DNA of 64,000 nucleotides from Bacillus sp. ISL-7 (GCF_018613065.1 NZ_JAGGQW010000040.1:1-64000), one strand, 5' to 3'. Positions 50,589 to 59,728 are shown, counted from the first letter of the stretch. A program made the numbers and translations. Notes: a model not told the origin generated them from the sequence alone.

Positions 50589-51896
50589 TTGGAAAAAGTA
50601 TTAAAAGGCGAAGCAGTTCAAATAATAGATGCCACATGCGGAAAGGGAAAAACTTCTTGGGCAATTCAGCTGATGAATGAGTCTGATGAATCAGAAAAAT
50701 TTATGTTTATTACTCCATTCTTATCTGAAGTCAGAAGAATCAAAAACTCTGTTACAAATAGAAAGTTTTCAGAGCCTGAGGTGGATAAAGACAACGTAAC
50801 CAAACTAGACAGTTTAAAACGATTAGTAAGGCAAGGGAAAAACATTGTGAGTACACATGAGTTATTTTCAAATATTGATGAAGCAACATTAACTTTTATC
50901 AAATATCATAATTACACACTTATTCTAGATGAAGTAGCCAACGTCATTGTACAAGCACAAATTTCGGGAGATGACATTAAATTATTGCTTGGTCATGATG
51001 GGAATGAACCATACGTAACGGTTGATGAATATGGTTTTGTTACTTGGAAAAAAGAAAAATACGATGGCACATTTAAGCGGATTGAAAGGTTAGCCAAGAC
51101 AAATAATTTGATGATATTCAATAATACAGCTATGTTTTGGACATTTCCTGTTTCAGTATTCAAAGCATTCAAAGATGTTTTCATACTCACCTATATGTTT
51201 TGGGGTCAATCGCAGCGGTATTATTTCACCATGTTTGGCGTTCCGATGTATTTCAATTCTGTGGAATTAAACAGTGAAACAGGTCGCTTTGAGTTAATTC
51301 CATATGTTAAACCAACACAAGAGGATGTTGCAATCCTTAAACAAAACATCAATATTTATTACCCGACTAAATACAATGAAAAGGATATGAACGTAGTAGG
51401 CGATAAAAGAGGTGCGTTCAGTCATAATTGGTTGACAGAGAATGTGAAGGATAAAGAGATGGTTAAATTAATTAAGAGTCATGCTTATAACTTTTACTGG
51501 AACAAATGCAAGGTAAAATCTGAAAAAGTCATGTGGACATGCTTGAAGGATTTTGAAAAGAAATTGACTCCTAAGTCAGCAAAGAAACAGTTTGTACAAA
51601 TAACGGCTAGAGCAACTAATGATTACGTCGATAAAGAAGTTTGTATATACCTTGCAAATCGTTTTATGAATCCAGTTGAAAAGAAATTTTTCGAGTATCA
51701 CAAAGTCAATGTTGATGAAGATTTCTGGGCGTTATCAGAATTAATTCAATGGCTTTTCCGAAGCAGAATAAGACGTGGAGAACCAATTGAATTATACATT
51801 CCTTCAAGTAGAATGAGAGGGTTATTAGAGAAGTATTTAAATGGAGAAGCTATTGCGTGGTTTGAAAAGGAGGAAACCCACACTGTCATTGTATAA
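50589..51896 (+). CDS. Superfamily 2 helicase-like ATPase
   Basis: A 435-residue protein from TTG 50589. Walker A ATCGKGKT (15-22), Walker B LILDEVAN (111-118) and a late QWLFRSRIRRGEPI that resembles the arginine-finger motif VI of SF2 helicases. The segment SEKFMFITPFLSEVRRI is a motif Ia-like stretch. Such proteins occur in Bacillus phages and plasmids. It stands alone between two large inverted repeats, which suggests a replication or transfer role. Confidence 0.68.
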   Translation: MEKVLKGEAVQIIDATCGKGKTSWAIQLMNESDESEKFMFITPFLSEVRRIKNSVTNRKFSEPEVDKDNVTKLDSLKRLVRQGKNIVSTHELFSNIDEATLTFIKYHNYTLILDEVANVIVQAQISGDDIKLLLGHDGNEPYVTVDEYGFVTWKKEKYDGTFKRIERLAKTNNLMIFNNTAMFWTFPVSVFKAFKDVFILTYMFWGQSQRYYFTMFGVPMYFNSVELNSETGRFELIPYVKPTQEDVAILKQNINIYYPTKYNEKDMNVVGDKRGAFSHNWLTENVKDKEMVKLIKSHAYNFYWNKCKVKSEKVMWTCLKDFEKKLTPKSAKKQFVQITARATNDYVDKEVCIYLANRFMNPVEKKFFEYHKVNVDEDFWALSELIQWLFRSRIRRGEPIELYIPSSRMRGLLEKYLNGEAIAWFEKEETHTVIV

Positions 51897-52454
51897 TTGT
51901 CTTTTAATAGATGTTATTTTTTGCATAAGTGATTCTTTGAACCCATATAGTTGTTGGGGTTTGTTCTATTTTTCTTATAGAAGAAATTATATAAAATGCA
52001 TAAACAGTGATGGAAAAGAGTCATATACATGTGTCTGTCGTAGCGTAGCGAAGATTAGTACATGGTCGGGGAGGAGCAAGTGAGGAACTAACGAGTGACG
52101 GGCTGACAAGCCTAAAAGCTTTTTCAAAGGAGAATGCAAAGGAGAAAAAGAAGGCGCTAGCCCCGCCCGTCACTTCGCTTACGCTCAGTTCCTCCTCAGG
52201 CTGTTGCTCGTTCTTCACTGCGTTCAGAACGGCAACTATTATAATCATTTGGGATTTTTGTACAATGCTCAGAATGACAAATCATGATTGAACGTAGGAA
52301 GGGAATTAAAGAACTTAAAACAAGTTAATAAAACTGTCTTTTATTGTTTGCTAGGAATTGTTTTTGTCTGTTTAAATAAGTAATATAGATGTTACAAGAA
52401 GAGGAATAAAAAAGGTTGCTGTAAGGGTTAGTATATGAAAAAACTGACAAAAAG
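51897..52454. other. Gene-free region with GC-rich imperfect inverted repeat
   Basis: Apart from a short unsupported frame there is nothing coding. The main feature is the inverted repeat at 52067-52198. Confidence 0.5.
52067..52198. repeat. Large imperfect inverted repeat
   Basis: GAGGAGCAAGTGAGGAACTA ... GTGACGGGC on the left pairs with GCCCGTCAC ... CAGTTCCTCCTC on the right around a 65-base loop containing AAAGCTTTTTC and GGCGCTAGCCCC. It is locally GC-rich in an AT-rich region. Confidence 0.6.
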
Positions 52455-52482
52455 ACCCGCTCAAAAAATTGAGCGGGTATTC
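52455..52482. terminator. Bidirectional terminator
   Basis: ACCCGCTCAA AAAA TTGAGCGGGT with A and T runs on the two sides, at the end of the minus-strand surface protein gene. Confidence 0.85.
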
Positions 52483-52485
52483 CTT

Positions 52486-54216
52486 TTAATTGAAGTGATA
52501 ATAAAGTCTTATATTGTCTATGAAGGCAGCGTCAGAGCCATAAGCAACAGAACCGTCTTTTCTATATGTTAACATTACAACATGATTTCCAGGGGAAAGA
52601 TTATGGGTAATATTTTTCCAACTATCACTATAGTAACTACCTGCTTCGTTCACCACCAATTGTCCGTCGATTGAAATACTAAAAATATCACAACAAGGTT
52701 CGGAACTTACCAAGTAGTCTAATGAAAGTGATGCATCTACTGCATTTTCTGGAACGCTTACGGTAAACTCACTACTTGAAGAACCGTAATTTCCTATATA
52801 TGCACTTCTTAAAGCAGTAGTAGAATTGGAACTTTGAGTTTTGAACCAGCTTCCAGTGATATTGAATATATTGGAGTCATTTTCGAAGTCTTCAACTTGG
52901 CTAATTTCTTTAAGAACTTGAATTGGCAGTGTCTCAACTGTTTCTCCGTTCGAAAGAAATAACGAAATCAGATTTCCATCAACTTGAAGACCAATTTCTG
53001 TTAAATTTGCTGGTACTGTAAATCCAAAATCATAATTTCCGTTTGAATCTGTGGTTGCAGTTCCTAGTTCACCGAATGAAATCTCTTTATTAGCTATAAT
53101 ATTACCGTATTGGTCGGTTAATTGTCCTTGGGCATGAACTTCCTCTCTAGCATTCAATGGTTGTTCTTTTGACAATAAAATAGTTGCTTTTGAAGCTTCA
53201 GCAGGAACGACTTGTAATGGACTTGGCATGTACAAAAATCCATTGCTAACTGCGCTAAAAGCTACATTTATACTTTGTGTTTTTGTAGGTGCTTCAAATG
53301 GGAAACTTACTACTCCATTGGCTGGACTAGATTGCAAAGTTGGAAAGTCCTCATTTTGAAAAGCTAAAGTTAGTGCTTCATCATTTTCTACTAGGTTGCC
53401 ATAACGATCAAATACTTCGAACTTTACATCAGTTGTTTTACCAGCTTGAACGGAATCAGTTAGACGTATAGCCTTAGCTGGGTGTCCAGCTAAAAATTCA
53501 ACTGTTGCACCCGCTTCTTTGGTATTAACTGCATCACGATAAATACCATCATTCGAAGTAACAGTTAGGTTTACAACCTCTTTCTTATGGTCTGTTAACT
53601 CAATAATTCCTTTTCCGTTACTCTCTGGTGTAATTGAAACCGAAGTTGCAGAGAGATTAGCAGAGTCAGAGGTTACCTTAACTGAAGCATTTTTTGCAGG
53701 TTGTCCGTAATCGTCGGTAACAACTACATCTATCTTTCCGTTATCAGTGGTTCTAACCTTTGTTTGTTCGGGAGAAATACTAAGATGTGTAGCTTCTCCA
53801 ATCTCAGAACCAGTTTTAAAATTGAAAGCAAAAAATTTCTGGTCAGTTGTAACTGTAATAGTATACGTACTGTATCTATTAAATACATCGTGCGGGATGT
53901 TGATAGTCCTAGAACCTACATCATATGTACTAGAAACTTGTTCACCATTAATTGTAACCTGATAGCGCCCTCTTTCGAAAACTCCCGCTTTTTCATCATC
54001 GCCCAACACAACTTTTATAGGAGCATCAGGGCGAATTCCAGAAGATTTGTTTTCTGGAGATACTGATGCTACAGACAATTGTGCTAGAGTCTGCTTCGTG
54101 GTTGTACTACTACTTGTGGTGCTAGTTGTTTGGTTGTTACTCTCTGCAAAACTCGTAGCTGGACTAACAGTAAGTAGTGCAGCAAGAGTAGTTGCTAAAA
54201 GTGCTTTCCTATTCAT
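52486..54216 (-). CDS. Secreted protein with Ig-like domains
   Basis: A 576-residue protein with a signal peptide (MNRKALLATTLAALLTVSPATSFA, in parts, cut near residue 24), a Ser/Thr linker and then several Ig-like domains: an SbsA-type domain (VASVSPENKSSGIRPDAPIKV), two Big/invasin-like domains with VVTDDYGQPAKNASVKV, VFDRYGNLVENDEAL and QLTDQYGNIIANKEI, and a C-terminal jelly-roll-like domain (EDFENDSNIFNITGSWFKT). There is no LPXTG or SLH anchor, so it is probably released. ATG 54216 follows GGGGGAT. Confidence 0.8.
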   Translation of the reverse strand: MNRKALLATTLAALLTVSPATSFAESNNQTTSTTSSSTTTKQTLAQLSVASVSPENKSSGIRPDAPIKVVLGDDEKAGVFERGRYQVTINGEQVSSTYDVGSRTINIPHDVFNRYSTYTITVTTDQKFFAFNFKTGSEIGEATHLSISPEQTKVRTTDNGKIDVVVTDDYGQPAKNASVKVTSDSANLSATSVSITPESNGKGIIELTDHKKEVVNLTVTSNDGIYRDAVNTKEAGATVEFLAGHPAKAIRLTDSVQAGKTTDVKFEVFDRYGNLVENDEALTLAFQNEDFPTLQSSPANGVVSFPFEAPTKTQSINVAFSAVSNGFLYMPSPLQVVPAEASKATILLSKEQPLNAREEVHAQGQLTDQYGNIIANKEISFGELGTATTDSNGNYDFGFTVPANLTEIGLQVDGNLISLFLSNGETVETLPIQVLKEISQVEDFENDSNIFNITGSWFKTQSSNSTTALRSAYIGNYGSSSSEFTVSVPENAVDASLSLDYLVSSEPCCDIFSISIDGQLVVNEAGSYYSDSWKNITHNLSPGNHVVMLTYRKDGSVAYGSDAAFIDNIRLYYHFN

Positions 54217-54344
54217 TTTCAATCCCCCATTTTATATTTTTAATCACATAGAATATAATAACAAGTTTATATTGAGAAAAATGTCGAATTTTGGAGGAAA
54301 AATCAGTATTTTTTACTAGGTCGAATAGATTGGTGAATGACCTA

Positions 54345-54478
54345 TTTTTTCCGAACAAGAGACAGAAAATGAGGAAATTCAAGCATTAGAGGATGAAGCC
54401 TTTGAATGGATTGAAGATAAAGGTTTTACTGAAGAGGTAAAGAAGTATTTTGATAAAAATAGTCTTATGTTTAGCTAA
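54345..54478 (+). pseudogene. C-terminal fragment of an unknown gene
   Basis: The frame FSEQETENEEIQALEDEAFE then WIEDKGFTEEVKKYFDKN ends at 54478 but has no start or ribosome site. It is a remnant with protein-like acidic composition. Confidence 0.45.
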
Positions 54479-54479
54479 T

Positions 54480-54514
54480 GAGTGCTTTTGTAATAAGTAG
54501 GAACGCTTTTTTAC
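54480..54514 (+). repeat. Dispersed hairpin C, copy 1 (degenerate)
   Basis: GAGTGCTTTTGTAATAAGTA then GGAACGCTTTTTT. Four related copies occur between 54.4 and 58.1 kb. Confidence 0.55.
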
Positions 54515-54635
54515 ACAGGGGGAATAGGGAGCGATTAAAACCCTTACCTATCTGTATGAAGAAGAGGTATGGTAAAATAAGGGTAATTTATTAAATCTAA
54601 GCTATATGACTGATTAGCAACCAGTCGTGATAATA

Positions 54636-54872
54636 ATGATTATTGAAATGGATGGTTATTTTCATCAAGTTCTACTTACAGGTAAAAAGTGTTCCAAACA
54701 ACAGTTAAAACAAAAATATTTACAAGCAAAAGAATTAACCTATGAGATAAAAGACCTACCTAATGTCTTTTGCAGGCTTCACAATTTTGAACAAATTCCC
54801 TATGACTGTGATATTAAGGTCGAGTTTGTGATTGATACTGATACAGATAGAATTTATTCACCTTCTTATTAA
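54636..54872 (+). CDS. Unknown small protein
   Basis: A 78-residue protein from ATG 54636 (54627 GTG also possible); no strong ribosome site. It has a basic helix (KKCSKQQLKQKYLQAKEL) and a beta-rich acidic end (DIKVEFVIDTDTDRIYS). No family is recognised. A hairpin C copy follows as terminator. Confidence 0.5.
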   Translation: MIIEMDGYFHQVLLTGKKCSKQQLKQKYLQAKELTYEIKDLPNVFCRLHNFEQIPYDCDIKVEFVIDTDTDRIYSPSY

Positions 54873-54882
54873 GGTAACAGAT

Positions 54883-54912
54883 GCGTTTCTGTAATACAGG
54901 AACGCTTTTATT
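54883..54912 (+). repeat. Dispersed hairpin C, copy 2
   Basis: GCGTTTCTGT AAT ACAGGAACGC followed by TTTTATTG; works as a terminator. Confidence 0.7.
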
Positions 54913-55352
54913 GTATTGTGGTAACGGAGCGGTATGGTGAATAGACAGTCCATAACACACGTCAACAGACACACAGAATATTCGTTAAGCCTTCCTAATG
55001 CTTTAAGCGGTATTAATTATCTAACTACAAAATGTACTCTCCAAGAACTGAATATGAACCATTAGGAGAATCATATCGACCTTTTCCCTTAGAGCCTTCT
55101 TTCTCCAATAGTTCAATAATTTTGTTCACGGAGGAAATCAGTATCGCTCCCCTACGTGGGGGCAGTTACATATCTCTCTTATTCTATATTCGTCTCTCTT
55201 ATTCTATTTAGTATCTCTTCTTACAGTACCACCAAGTAACTTAGAGAAGTTACTCTGTTGCAGTGTATAGGATTGAAGTAACTCCTAAGAGTTACTCTGT
55301 TCCAAATAGCTTTGAATTAAGTAGTTAGACTTAAAAGCTGTAATAAGTTATG
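54913..55352. other. Gene-free region with short repeats
   Basis: A direct repeat CTCTCTTATTCTAT (about 55173 and 55193) and a repeated AGTTACTCTGTT (about 55247 and 55291) are present. A minus-strand frame near 55028-55132 (VNKIIELLEKEGSKGKGRYD) could be a gene remnant but has no ribosome site. Confidence 0.45.
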
Positions 55353-55745
55353 TTAACGAGTTAAGGATTCCCTATGATGTTGAATTATTTGTTCAAACTT
55401 ATTACTCTCAGTTGAAATTATATACTGGGTATGCCAGAGGCTACTCCCATGATTTATTTTAGAAACTGGAAATTCCTTATACAAAAACCTAGCAGACCCT
55501 CCTTTAAGGGCTTTAATAAGGTTTGGAATATAATGAGTGGTTTGGCAGCTAATAGTAAGTATCACACTATTTAAATTGAACTCCAATCCCATTATCTTAA
55601 ATTCATGATTAAGCGAAACGCTTTTGAAATAATTCTTAATAAAGTCAATTTCATACGTTTCGAGTGGAACATTATTTTTAGTAAAAAAAGCAATGTGATA
55701 TTGCAGAAAACATCGGTGGTATTTGTTTGAGTATAATTCAAGCAT
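55353..55745 (-). CDS. IS200/IS605 TnpA-like protein without catalytic residues
   Basis: A 130-residue protein with the Y1-transposase layout: KYHRCFLQYHIAFFTKNNVP at the start, ALKGGSARFLYKEFP at 79-93 and SSLWHTQYIIST at 101-112 match IS200 TnpA block by block. But the HUH motif (normally HVHLL) reads FNLNSVIL at 56-63, and the place of the catalytic Tyr reads IIQHHRES. It therefore looks like a domesticated or dead DNA-binding derivative. ATG 55745 follows GGAGGG. Confidence 0.65.
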   Translation of the reverse strand: MLELYSNKYHRCFLQYHIAFFTKNNVPLETYEIDFIKNYFKSVSLNHEFKIMGLEFNLNSVILTISCQTTHYIPNLIKALKGGSARFLYKEFPVSKINHGSSLWHTQYIISTESNKFEQIIQHHRESLTR

Positions 55746-55881
55746 AAGTTCCCTCCAAGCCTTTCTATAATTGTTATAAAGCACAAAATTAGTTCTATTA
55801 AAACTTTAACAAAAATTATGAATTTATTACAGCGATTAGGAAAGTGGGATATACAGCGGTTCTTTAGTTTTACACGAGATT

Positions 55882-55915
55882 AAAAAGAACTTGGAAAACA
55901 TCCAAGTTCTTTTTC
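55882..55915. terminator. Terminator hairpin
   Basis: AAAAAGAACTTGG AAAACAT CCAAGTTCTTTTT, usable in both directions. Confidence 0.75.
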
Positions 55916-56105
55916 GTGTTGAGTAGAACCATATATGAGGAAGCAGAATGAGTCTTTAATGTCCGCATGCCTTAAACACTCAGAATGGCTCGTGGTGGCT
56001 TCTTAAGAGATTTTATCCCCCTTACTACTCTGTTTTGCTCAATATTACATCTGAGGCATTATGTAAGCCTGTTGAGTAGTTCTGAATTAGTGAATTTGTG
56101 TGATT

Positions 56106-56164
56106 CAGAAAGCACACTCAGTTACAAACAAGCATTCGGTAAATTTCCGACACGACTCAAATAA
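56106..56164 (+). repeat. Direct repeat, left copy (pair with 59669)
   Basis: CAGAAAGCACACTCAGTTAC then AAACAAGCATTCGGTAAATT. The second half (56124-56164) matches 59687-59728 with one substitution and one extra base; the first 18 bases match less well. Confidence 0.75.
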
Positions 56165-56308
56165 TGGACATACTGAAGACCATTAAGATAGTACTGTTTA
56201 GTAAAAATCTAATGAAATTCCAGACCAATCGCATGAATTAATAAAAAGTGTAATGTATGTAGCTAGTGATTTCGAGGAAAATAATAGGGAGGAAGGAGGG
56301 GGTAATAA

Positions 56309-56455
56309 TTGAAGAATCAACAAATTCCAGAACATAAAATGAATTTTACAGGTGAAGTAGGTCAAGCACTTGAAAAGGCGGCTAATATCGGGACTAATAA
56401 TATTGCCTCAAAAAAAGTAGCAGCAAAGCAAGTCAATACTAAAGAAGAGAAGTAA
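56309..56455 (+). CDS. Unknown 48-residue protein
   Basis: TTG 56309 after GGAGGGGGT. The product begins MKNQQIPEHKMNFTGEVGQA and is rich in Lys, Gln and Asn. Its size and composition recall small spore proteins only loosely; no family is assigned. Confidence 0.5.
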   Translation: MKNQQIPEHKMNFTGEVGQALEKAANIGTNNIASKKVAAKQVNTKEEK

Positions 56456-56708
56456 CGGCAAGTATACTTGAGGTTATTTTGTAAAATAAGGTAGACAAAA
56501 TACTGCTAAACAAAAGACAGTGAGCAACGTACCAGCTTACTGTCTTTTTGCATAAAAAAAGTTTATGAAGAATAAAAATCCCTTTCTGTTCCCCACTGCT
56601 TTAATACTAAAATAAAATATGATAGTTCAAACAAGATGGTAAGCTGCGGATTATGGCGTACCTTCTTGAGGTACATAAAATTTGACTGTCTATAACCTAT
56701 CGCTCGCT

Positions 56709-57200
56709 TTATTTTTTAATGAATTTAAAGGCTTGTTGATAATCTCTTCCTTTACTATCCTCTTTCCAAGTTATTACAACCTCAATCTCATTAGCATTTA
56801 CCGAAACAGGAAAATTGTTTTGAATAAATACATGACCATGTTCATATTTACTTACGTCTCTTACTTCTCTTAGTTCCTTCGGAACTTCCATTTTGAATAG
56901 TCCATGCTTAGTTACTGAATTTAGTTCATTACGGAAGCCTTCGATCTTTACGTTATAAACCCTTTTCCCGATATTTGTAACATTTAAGCTATACATATCG
57001 TATACGTCTTTTTTTGGTTTTGCCATTTTAGGTTCATATTTTTCAACGTTTCCAAATACAACCTTCCATTGACCAGTTTCCTTAGTAATTGGAACTCTAA
57101 ATAGTTGAGTTGAGTCTTTATGGGTTTGAGCAAAGACAGACATTGACACCATACTAACCAATACTAAAACTAGAGAAAAAGCTAAAATCTTTCTAATCAT
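56709..57200 (-). CDS. Secreted or lipid-free exported protein
   Basis: A 163-residue protein with signal peptide MIRKILAFSLVLVLVSMVSM then SVFAQ (cut near residue 25). The mature part is beta-rich (YSLNVTNIGKRVYNVKIEGF, NEIEVVITWKED). No domain is known to me. ATG 57200 follows GGAGGG; the longer frame to 57269 lacks a site. Confidence 0.68.
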   Translation of the reverse strand: MIRKILAFSLVLVLVSMVSMSVFAQTHKDSTQLFRVPITKETGQWKVVFGNVEKYEPKMAKPKKDVYDMYSLNVTNIGKRVYNVKIEGFRNELNSVTKHGLFKMEVPKELREVRDVSKYEHGHVFIQNNFPVSVNANEIEVVITWKEDSKGRDYQQAFKFIKK

Positions 57201-57421
57201 TTTCATCCCTCCAAAATGTATTAATCCTGTCATAGTATTCCCAAAGAGATTGAAATAATCTTTGCACACCGCTCTGAAAATTTTAGTGTGTTTTAAGGTG
57301 ACCTCTTGCTATTAGAGGATGGTAGTAGTGTATCGCAGTTGCTTCTTAATAGTTATTCATTTAAACACAGGATTGAATCTAAGGGTATGATGTAAGCCTG
57401 TTGCGACATTCCCTAATGGTT

Positions 57422-57455
57422 AGCGTTTCTGTACTAAACAGGAACGCTTTTTTGT
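57422..57455 (+). repeat. Dispersed hairpin C, copy 3
   Basis: AGCGTTTCTGT ACTAA ACAGGAACGCT followed by TTTTTTG; the most perfect copy. Confidence 0.75.
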
Positions 57456-57536
57456 GTTGAGTTAATGAACAGGTTTGTGGAAGAAGAATGGTGAATTTTA
57501 TGGTATAATTTGGTATATAGAGGGAGATGGAAATGA

Positions 57537-58061
57537 ATGGACAATGGGTTTATTAAAATTAGAAAAGCAGTTATAACCGATGCAAAAGGAATAGCCAAAG
57601 TACACGTTGATAGTTGGAAAACTACATATGCTAACATTGTTCCAAATGAATATCTGAATAATCTGATATATGAAGAGCGGGAACAGATATGGATAAATAA
57701 CATTCCCGATGGCGGTGTATATGTAGCAGAAAACAATAAGGGGGAAATAATTGGTTTTTCTTCGGGTGGAATAGAAAGAAGTGGTAAATATAATGGGTTT
57801 GATGGGGAGTTATATGCAATATATATTTTAATAGAGTATCAGGGACAAGGTATTGGAACAGCACTTGTTAAACCAATCATAGATGAAATTAAAGAGATGG
57901 GACTTAAATCAATGCTTGTTCTTGTCATAGAAGATAACAGTTCACGTCTATTTTATGAAGCACTTGGCGGCAAAAAAATAGATACTATTAAAGTAGAAAT
58001 TGCAGGGAAGAAACTTTCCGAACTTGTATATGGTTGGGATGATATTAGGAGTATTTTATAG
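57537..58061 (+). CDS. GNAT-family N-acetyltransferase
   Basis: A 174-residue acetyltransferase: IKIRKAVITDAKGIAKVHVDSWKTTYANIVP at the start and the acetyl-CoA motif A IYILIEYQGQGIGTALVKPI at about 91-110, with LVLVIEDNSSRLFYEALGGKKI (in parts) as motif B. The substrate is unknown. ATG 57537 follows GGGAGATGG. A hairpin C copy stands on each side. Confidence 0.9.
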   Translation: MDNGFIKIRKAVITDAKGIAKVHVDSWKTTYANIVPNEYLNNLIYEEREQIWINNIPDGGVYVAENNKGEIIGFSSGGIERSGKYNGFDGELYAIYILIEYQGQGIGTALVKPIIDEIKEMGLKSMLVLVIEDNSSRLFYEALGGKKIDTIKVEIAGKKLSELVYGWDDIRSIL

Positions 58062-58080
58062 TTTCATTCTTCAACAAACA

Positions 58081-58112
58081 GGTGTGTTTCTGTAATAAGC
58101 AGGGACTTTTTT
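58081..58112 (+). repeat. Dispersed hairpin C, copy 4
   Basis: GTGTGTTTCTGTAATAAGCA GGGACTTTTTTT, a degenerate copy behind the acetyltransferase gene. Confidence 0.6.
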
Positions 58113-58182
58113 TATAACTCTAGAAGAAGTAAGCAATAACTTCAAACCCCTTGGCTAAGAGTATGAATAATTATAAAAATTT

Positions 58183-58217
58183 AAAGCTTGAGGACGAAAA
58201 CCAGCCTCAAGCTTTTT
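58183..58217 (-). terminator. Terminator of the coiled-coil protein gene
   Basis: AAAGCTTGAGG / CCTCAAGCTTTTT, an 11-bp stem with A and T runs. Confidence 0.75.
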
Positions 58218-58227
58218 AGTGTTTTAT

Positions 58228-59502
58228 CTATTGTTTTGATATCAGCTGAGACACCTTGTCAACAATTACTTGTATTATTTGAGGGTTATTCGTAATTGAA
58301 TCGGTAATATTTTGTTGCTGACTTTGTGGTGTATTTGGAGTTGAAAACTCAACACCAAAGTATTTATTAACAAGAGTTTGTTTAACTTCTTTTTGTTTCT
58401 CTGGTTCTAAGTCTTTTAAATATGGGTCAAGTGAAGCAAGTTCCAACTCTATTTTTCTATTCCGTCGTTCTTCATTCCTGTGATTTGTAGCTTGTTTTGC
58501 ACAGTAGGTGAACAGAGTAATTCCTACACCAGTCAATACTATTCTACTAACGAGAGCAGTCCAATCAAAAGCACCTTTGTGCATTAGTAGGAAGACTACT
58601 CCAAATACGATTACAGCCACCATTGAAATCAAAGAACCTATATTCCACCAAAAAGCTTTCTGACCTTCGTCATTAGCAATTTTTTGATAACCATGTGCAA
58701 GACCCTTCATGCTTATGATTCCTACAATCTTTTCAGCCTCTTTATTCATAGCGTGAATTTGATCAAGTTCAGTTTGCATTTTTGATTTAAAATTATCTAT
58801 TAAAGATTCGAATGTATCCGATTGTTCATTTAATTGTTGTTTTAATGAATTATCACGAGATTCCAAAGTATCATTGAACTCGGATTCACTTCCTTTAAGG
58901 AAATCATTGAATAGTTCATTTCTTTGAGTTTGCCCTTGCAAAAATTGACTTTGAAATTCATTAACTATGGAGTCAATTCTAGTCTTTTGGCTTTCAATTG
59001 AAGAAGTAAGTTCATTTAACTTTTCGGTATTTCTTGTTAAGGCTGAGGAAGCTTCTTTTGCGTCTTTCTCAAGGTGTGATAGATGTTGACCAACAGACTG
59101 CTTAAATCTAATTATAGAACTTCTTACGCCTTCAATTTCCTCTGGAGTTTTAGTAATAACTAATTGGGAAAGGTTTACAAGTAAATTTTCAAGGTAACTA
59201 AAGATATTATTCAAATGTACTTGGTTTCTATCACTCTTGTAATTACTTATTTCGCTTAAAACGTTTGATATTGGACTATTTATATTGTCCAAAGTATTTG
59301 TTGAGATTAACCATGGGTCTGCTTTGTCTAAAGTATCCTTTAGAAAACTAAAGGTATCATTTATACGTCCTAACATTTGCAAATCTTTTGTTGACGTATT
59401 TGAATTATTAGAGGAGTCAATTTCATTTAAAATTCGAATAACATTTTCCATATTTATATATGAAGCATGAGCAGTGATTCTTTCTTCTAATGCAATTTGC
59501 AC
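58228..59502 (-). CDS. Coiled-coil membrane protein of unknown function
   Basis: A 424-residue protein. A helical N-terminal half is followed by a long coiled coil (about 130-265: LEKDAKEASSALTRNTEKLNEL, SESEFNDTLESRDNSLKQQLNEQ in parts), two membrane helices at about 290-335 (WNIGSLISMVAVIVFGVVFLL and VSRIVLTGVGITLFTYCA) and a Gln/Asn-rich tail. Start GTG 59502 after AAGGGAGGAAC; the frame extends to 59583 without a site. Such coiled-coil plus two-helix proteins occur in phage-defence islands, but I cannot name a system. Confidence 0.65.
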   Translation of the reverse strand: MQIALEERITAHASYINMENVIRILNEIDSSNNSNTSTKDLQMLGRINDTFSFLKDTLDKADPWLISTNTLDNINSPISNVLSEISNYKSDRNQVHLNNIFSYLENLLVNLSQLVITKTPEEIEGVRSSIIRFKQSVGQHLSHLEKDAKEASSALTRNTEKLNELTSSIESQKTRIDSIVNEFQSQFLQGQTQRNELFNDFLKGSESEFNDTLESRDNSLKQQLNEQSDTFESLIDNFKSKMQTELDQIHAMNKEAEKIVGIISMKGLAHGYQKIANDEGQKAFWWNIGSLISMVAVIVFGVVFLLMHKGAFDWTALVSRIVLTGVGITLFTYCAKQATNHRNEERRNRKIELELASLDPYLKDLEPEKQKEVKQTLVNKYFGVEFSTPNTPQSQQQNITDSITNNPQIIQVIVDKVSQLISKQ

Positions 59503-59668
59503 CGTCTGTTCCTCCCTTGATACAATCCATATATTTCTGATTATATAACAACGTTCGCTATTAATGTTGGAATTTTGACACAAGCAAAACGCACATAACC
59601 ACTTATGGTGAATTTAGGCTTAGCTAAGTCTGATGTTTGGTGTCCAGTTAGTAAGATTTGGTATGAAA

Positions 59669-59728
59669 CAGAAACCACTCTCATTCACAAACAAGCATTC
59701 GGTAAATTTTCCGACTCGACTCAAATAA
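59669..59728 (+). repeat. Direct repeat, right copy (pair with 56106)
   Basis: CAGAAACCACTCTCATTCAC then AAACAAGCATTCGGTAAATT. It lies about 240 bases in front of the serine recombinase gene. Confidence 0.75.

Larger units (their letters stand above)
55785..56308. other. Gene-free region with terminator and repeats
   Basis: It contains a terminator at 55882, a degenerate repeat with GGCTTCTTAAGAG ... TATGTAAGCCTGTTG (about 55995-56075) that recurs near 57339-57405, and one copy of a 59-bp direct repeat (56106). Confidence 0.5.

Noticed and set aside
53701..54319. Plus-strand frames opposite the Ig-like protein gene
   Set aside because: They are long only because the opposite gene lacks certain codons; composition is not protein-like and no start sites are seen.
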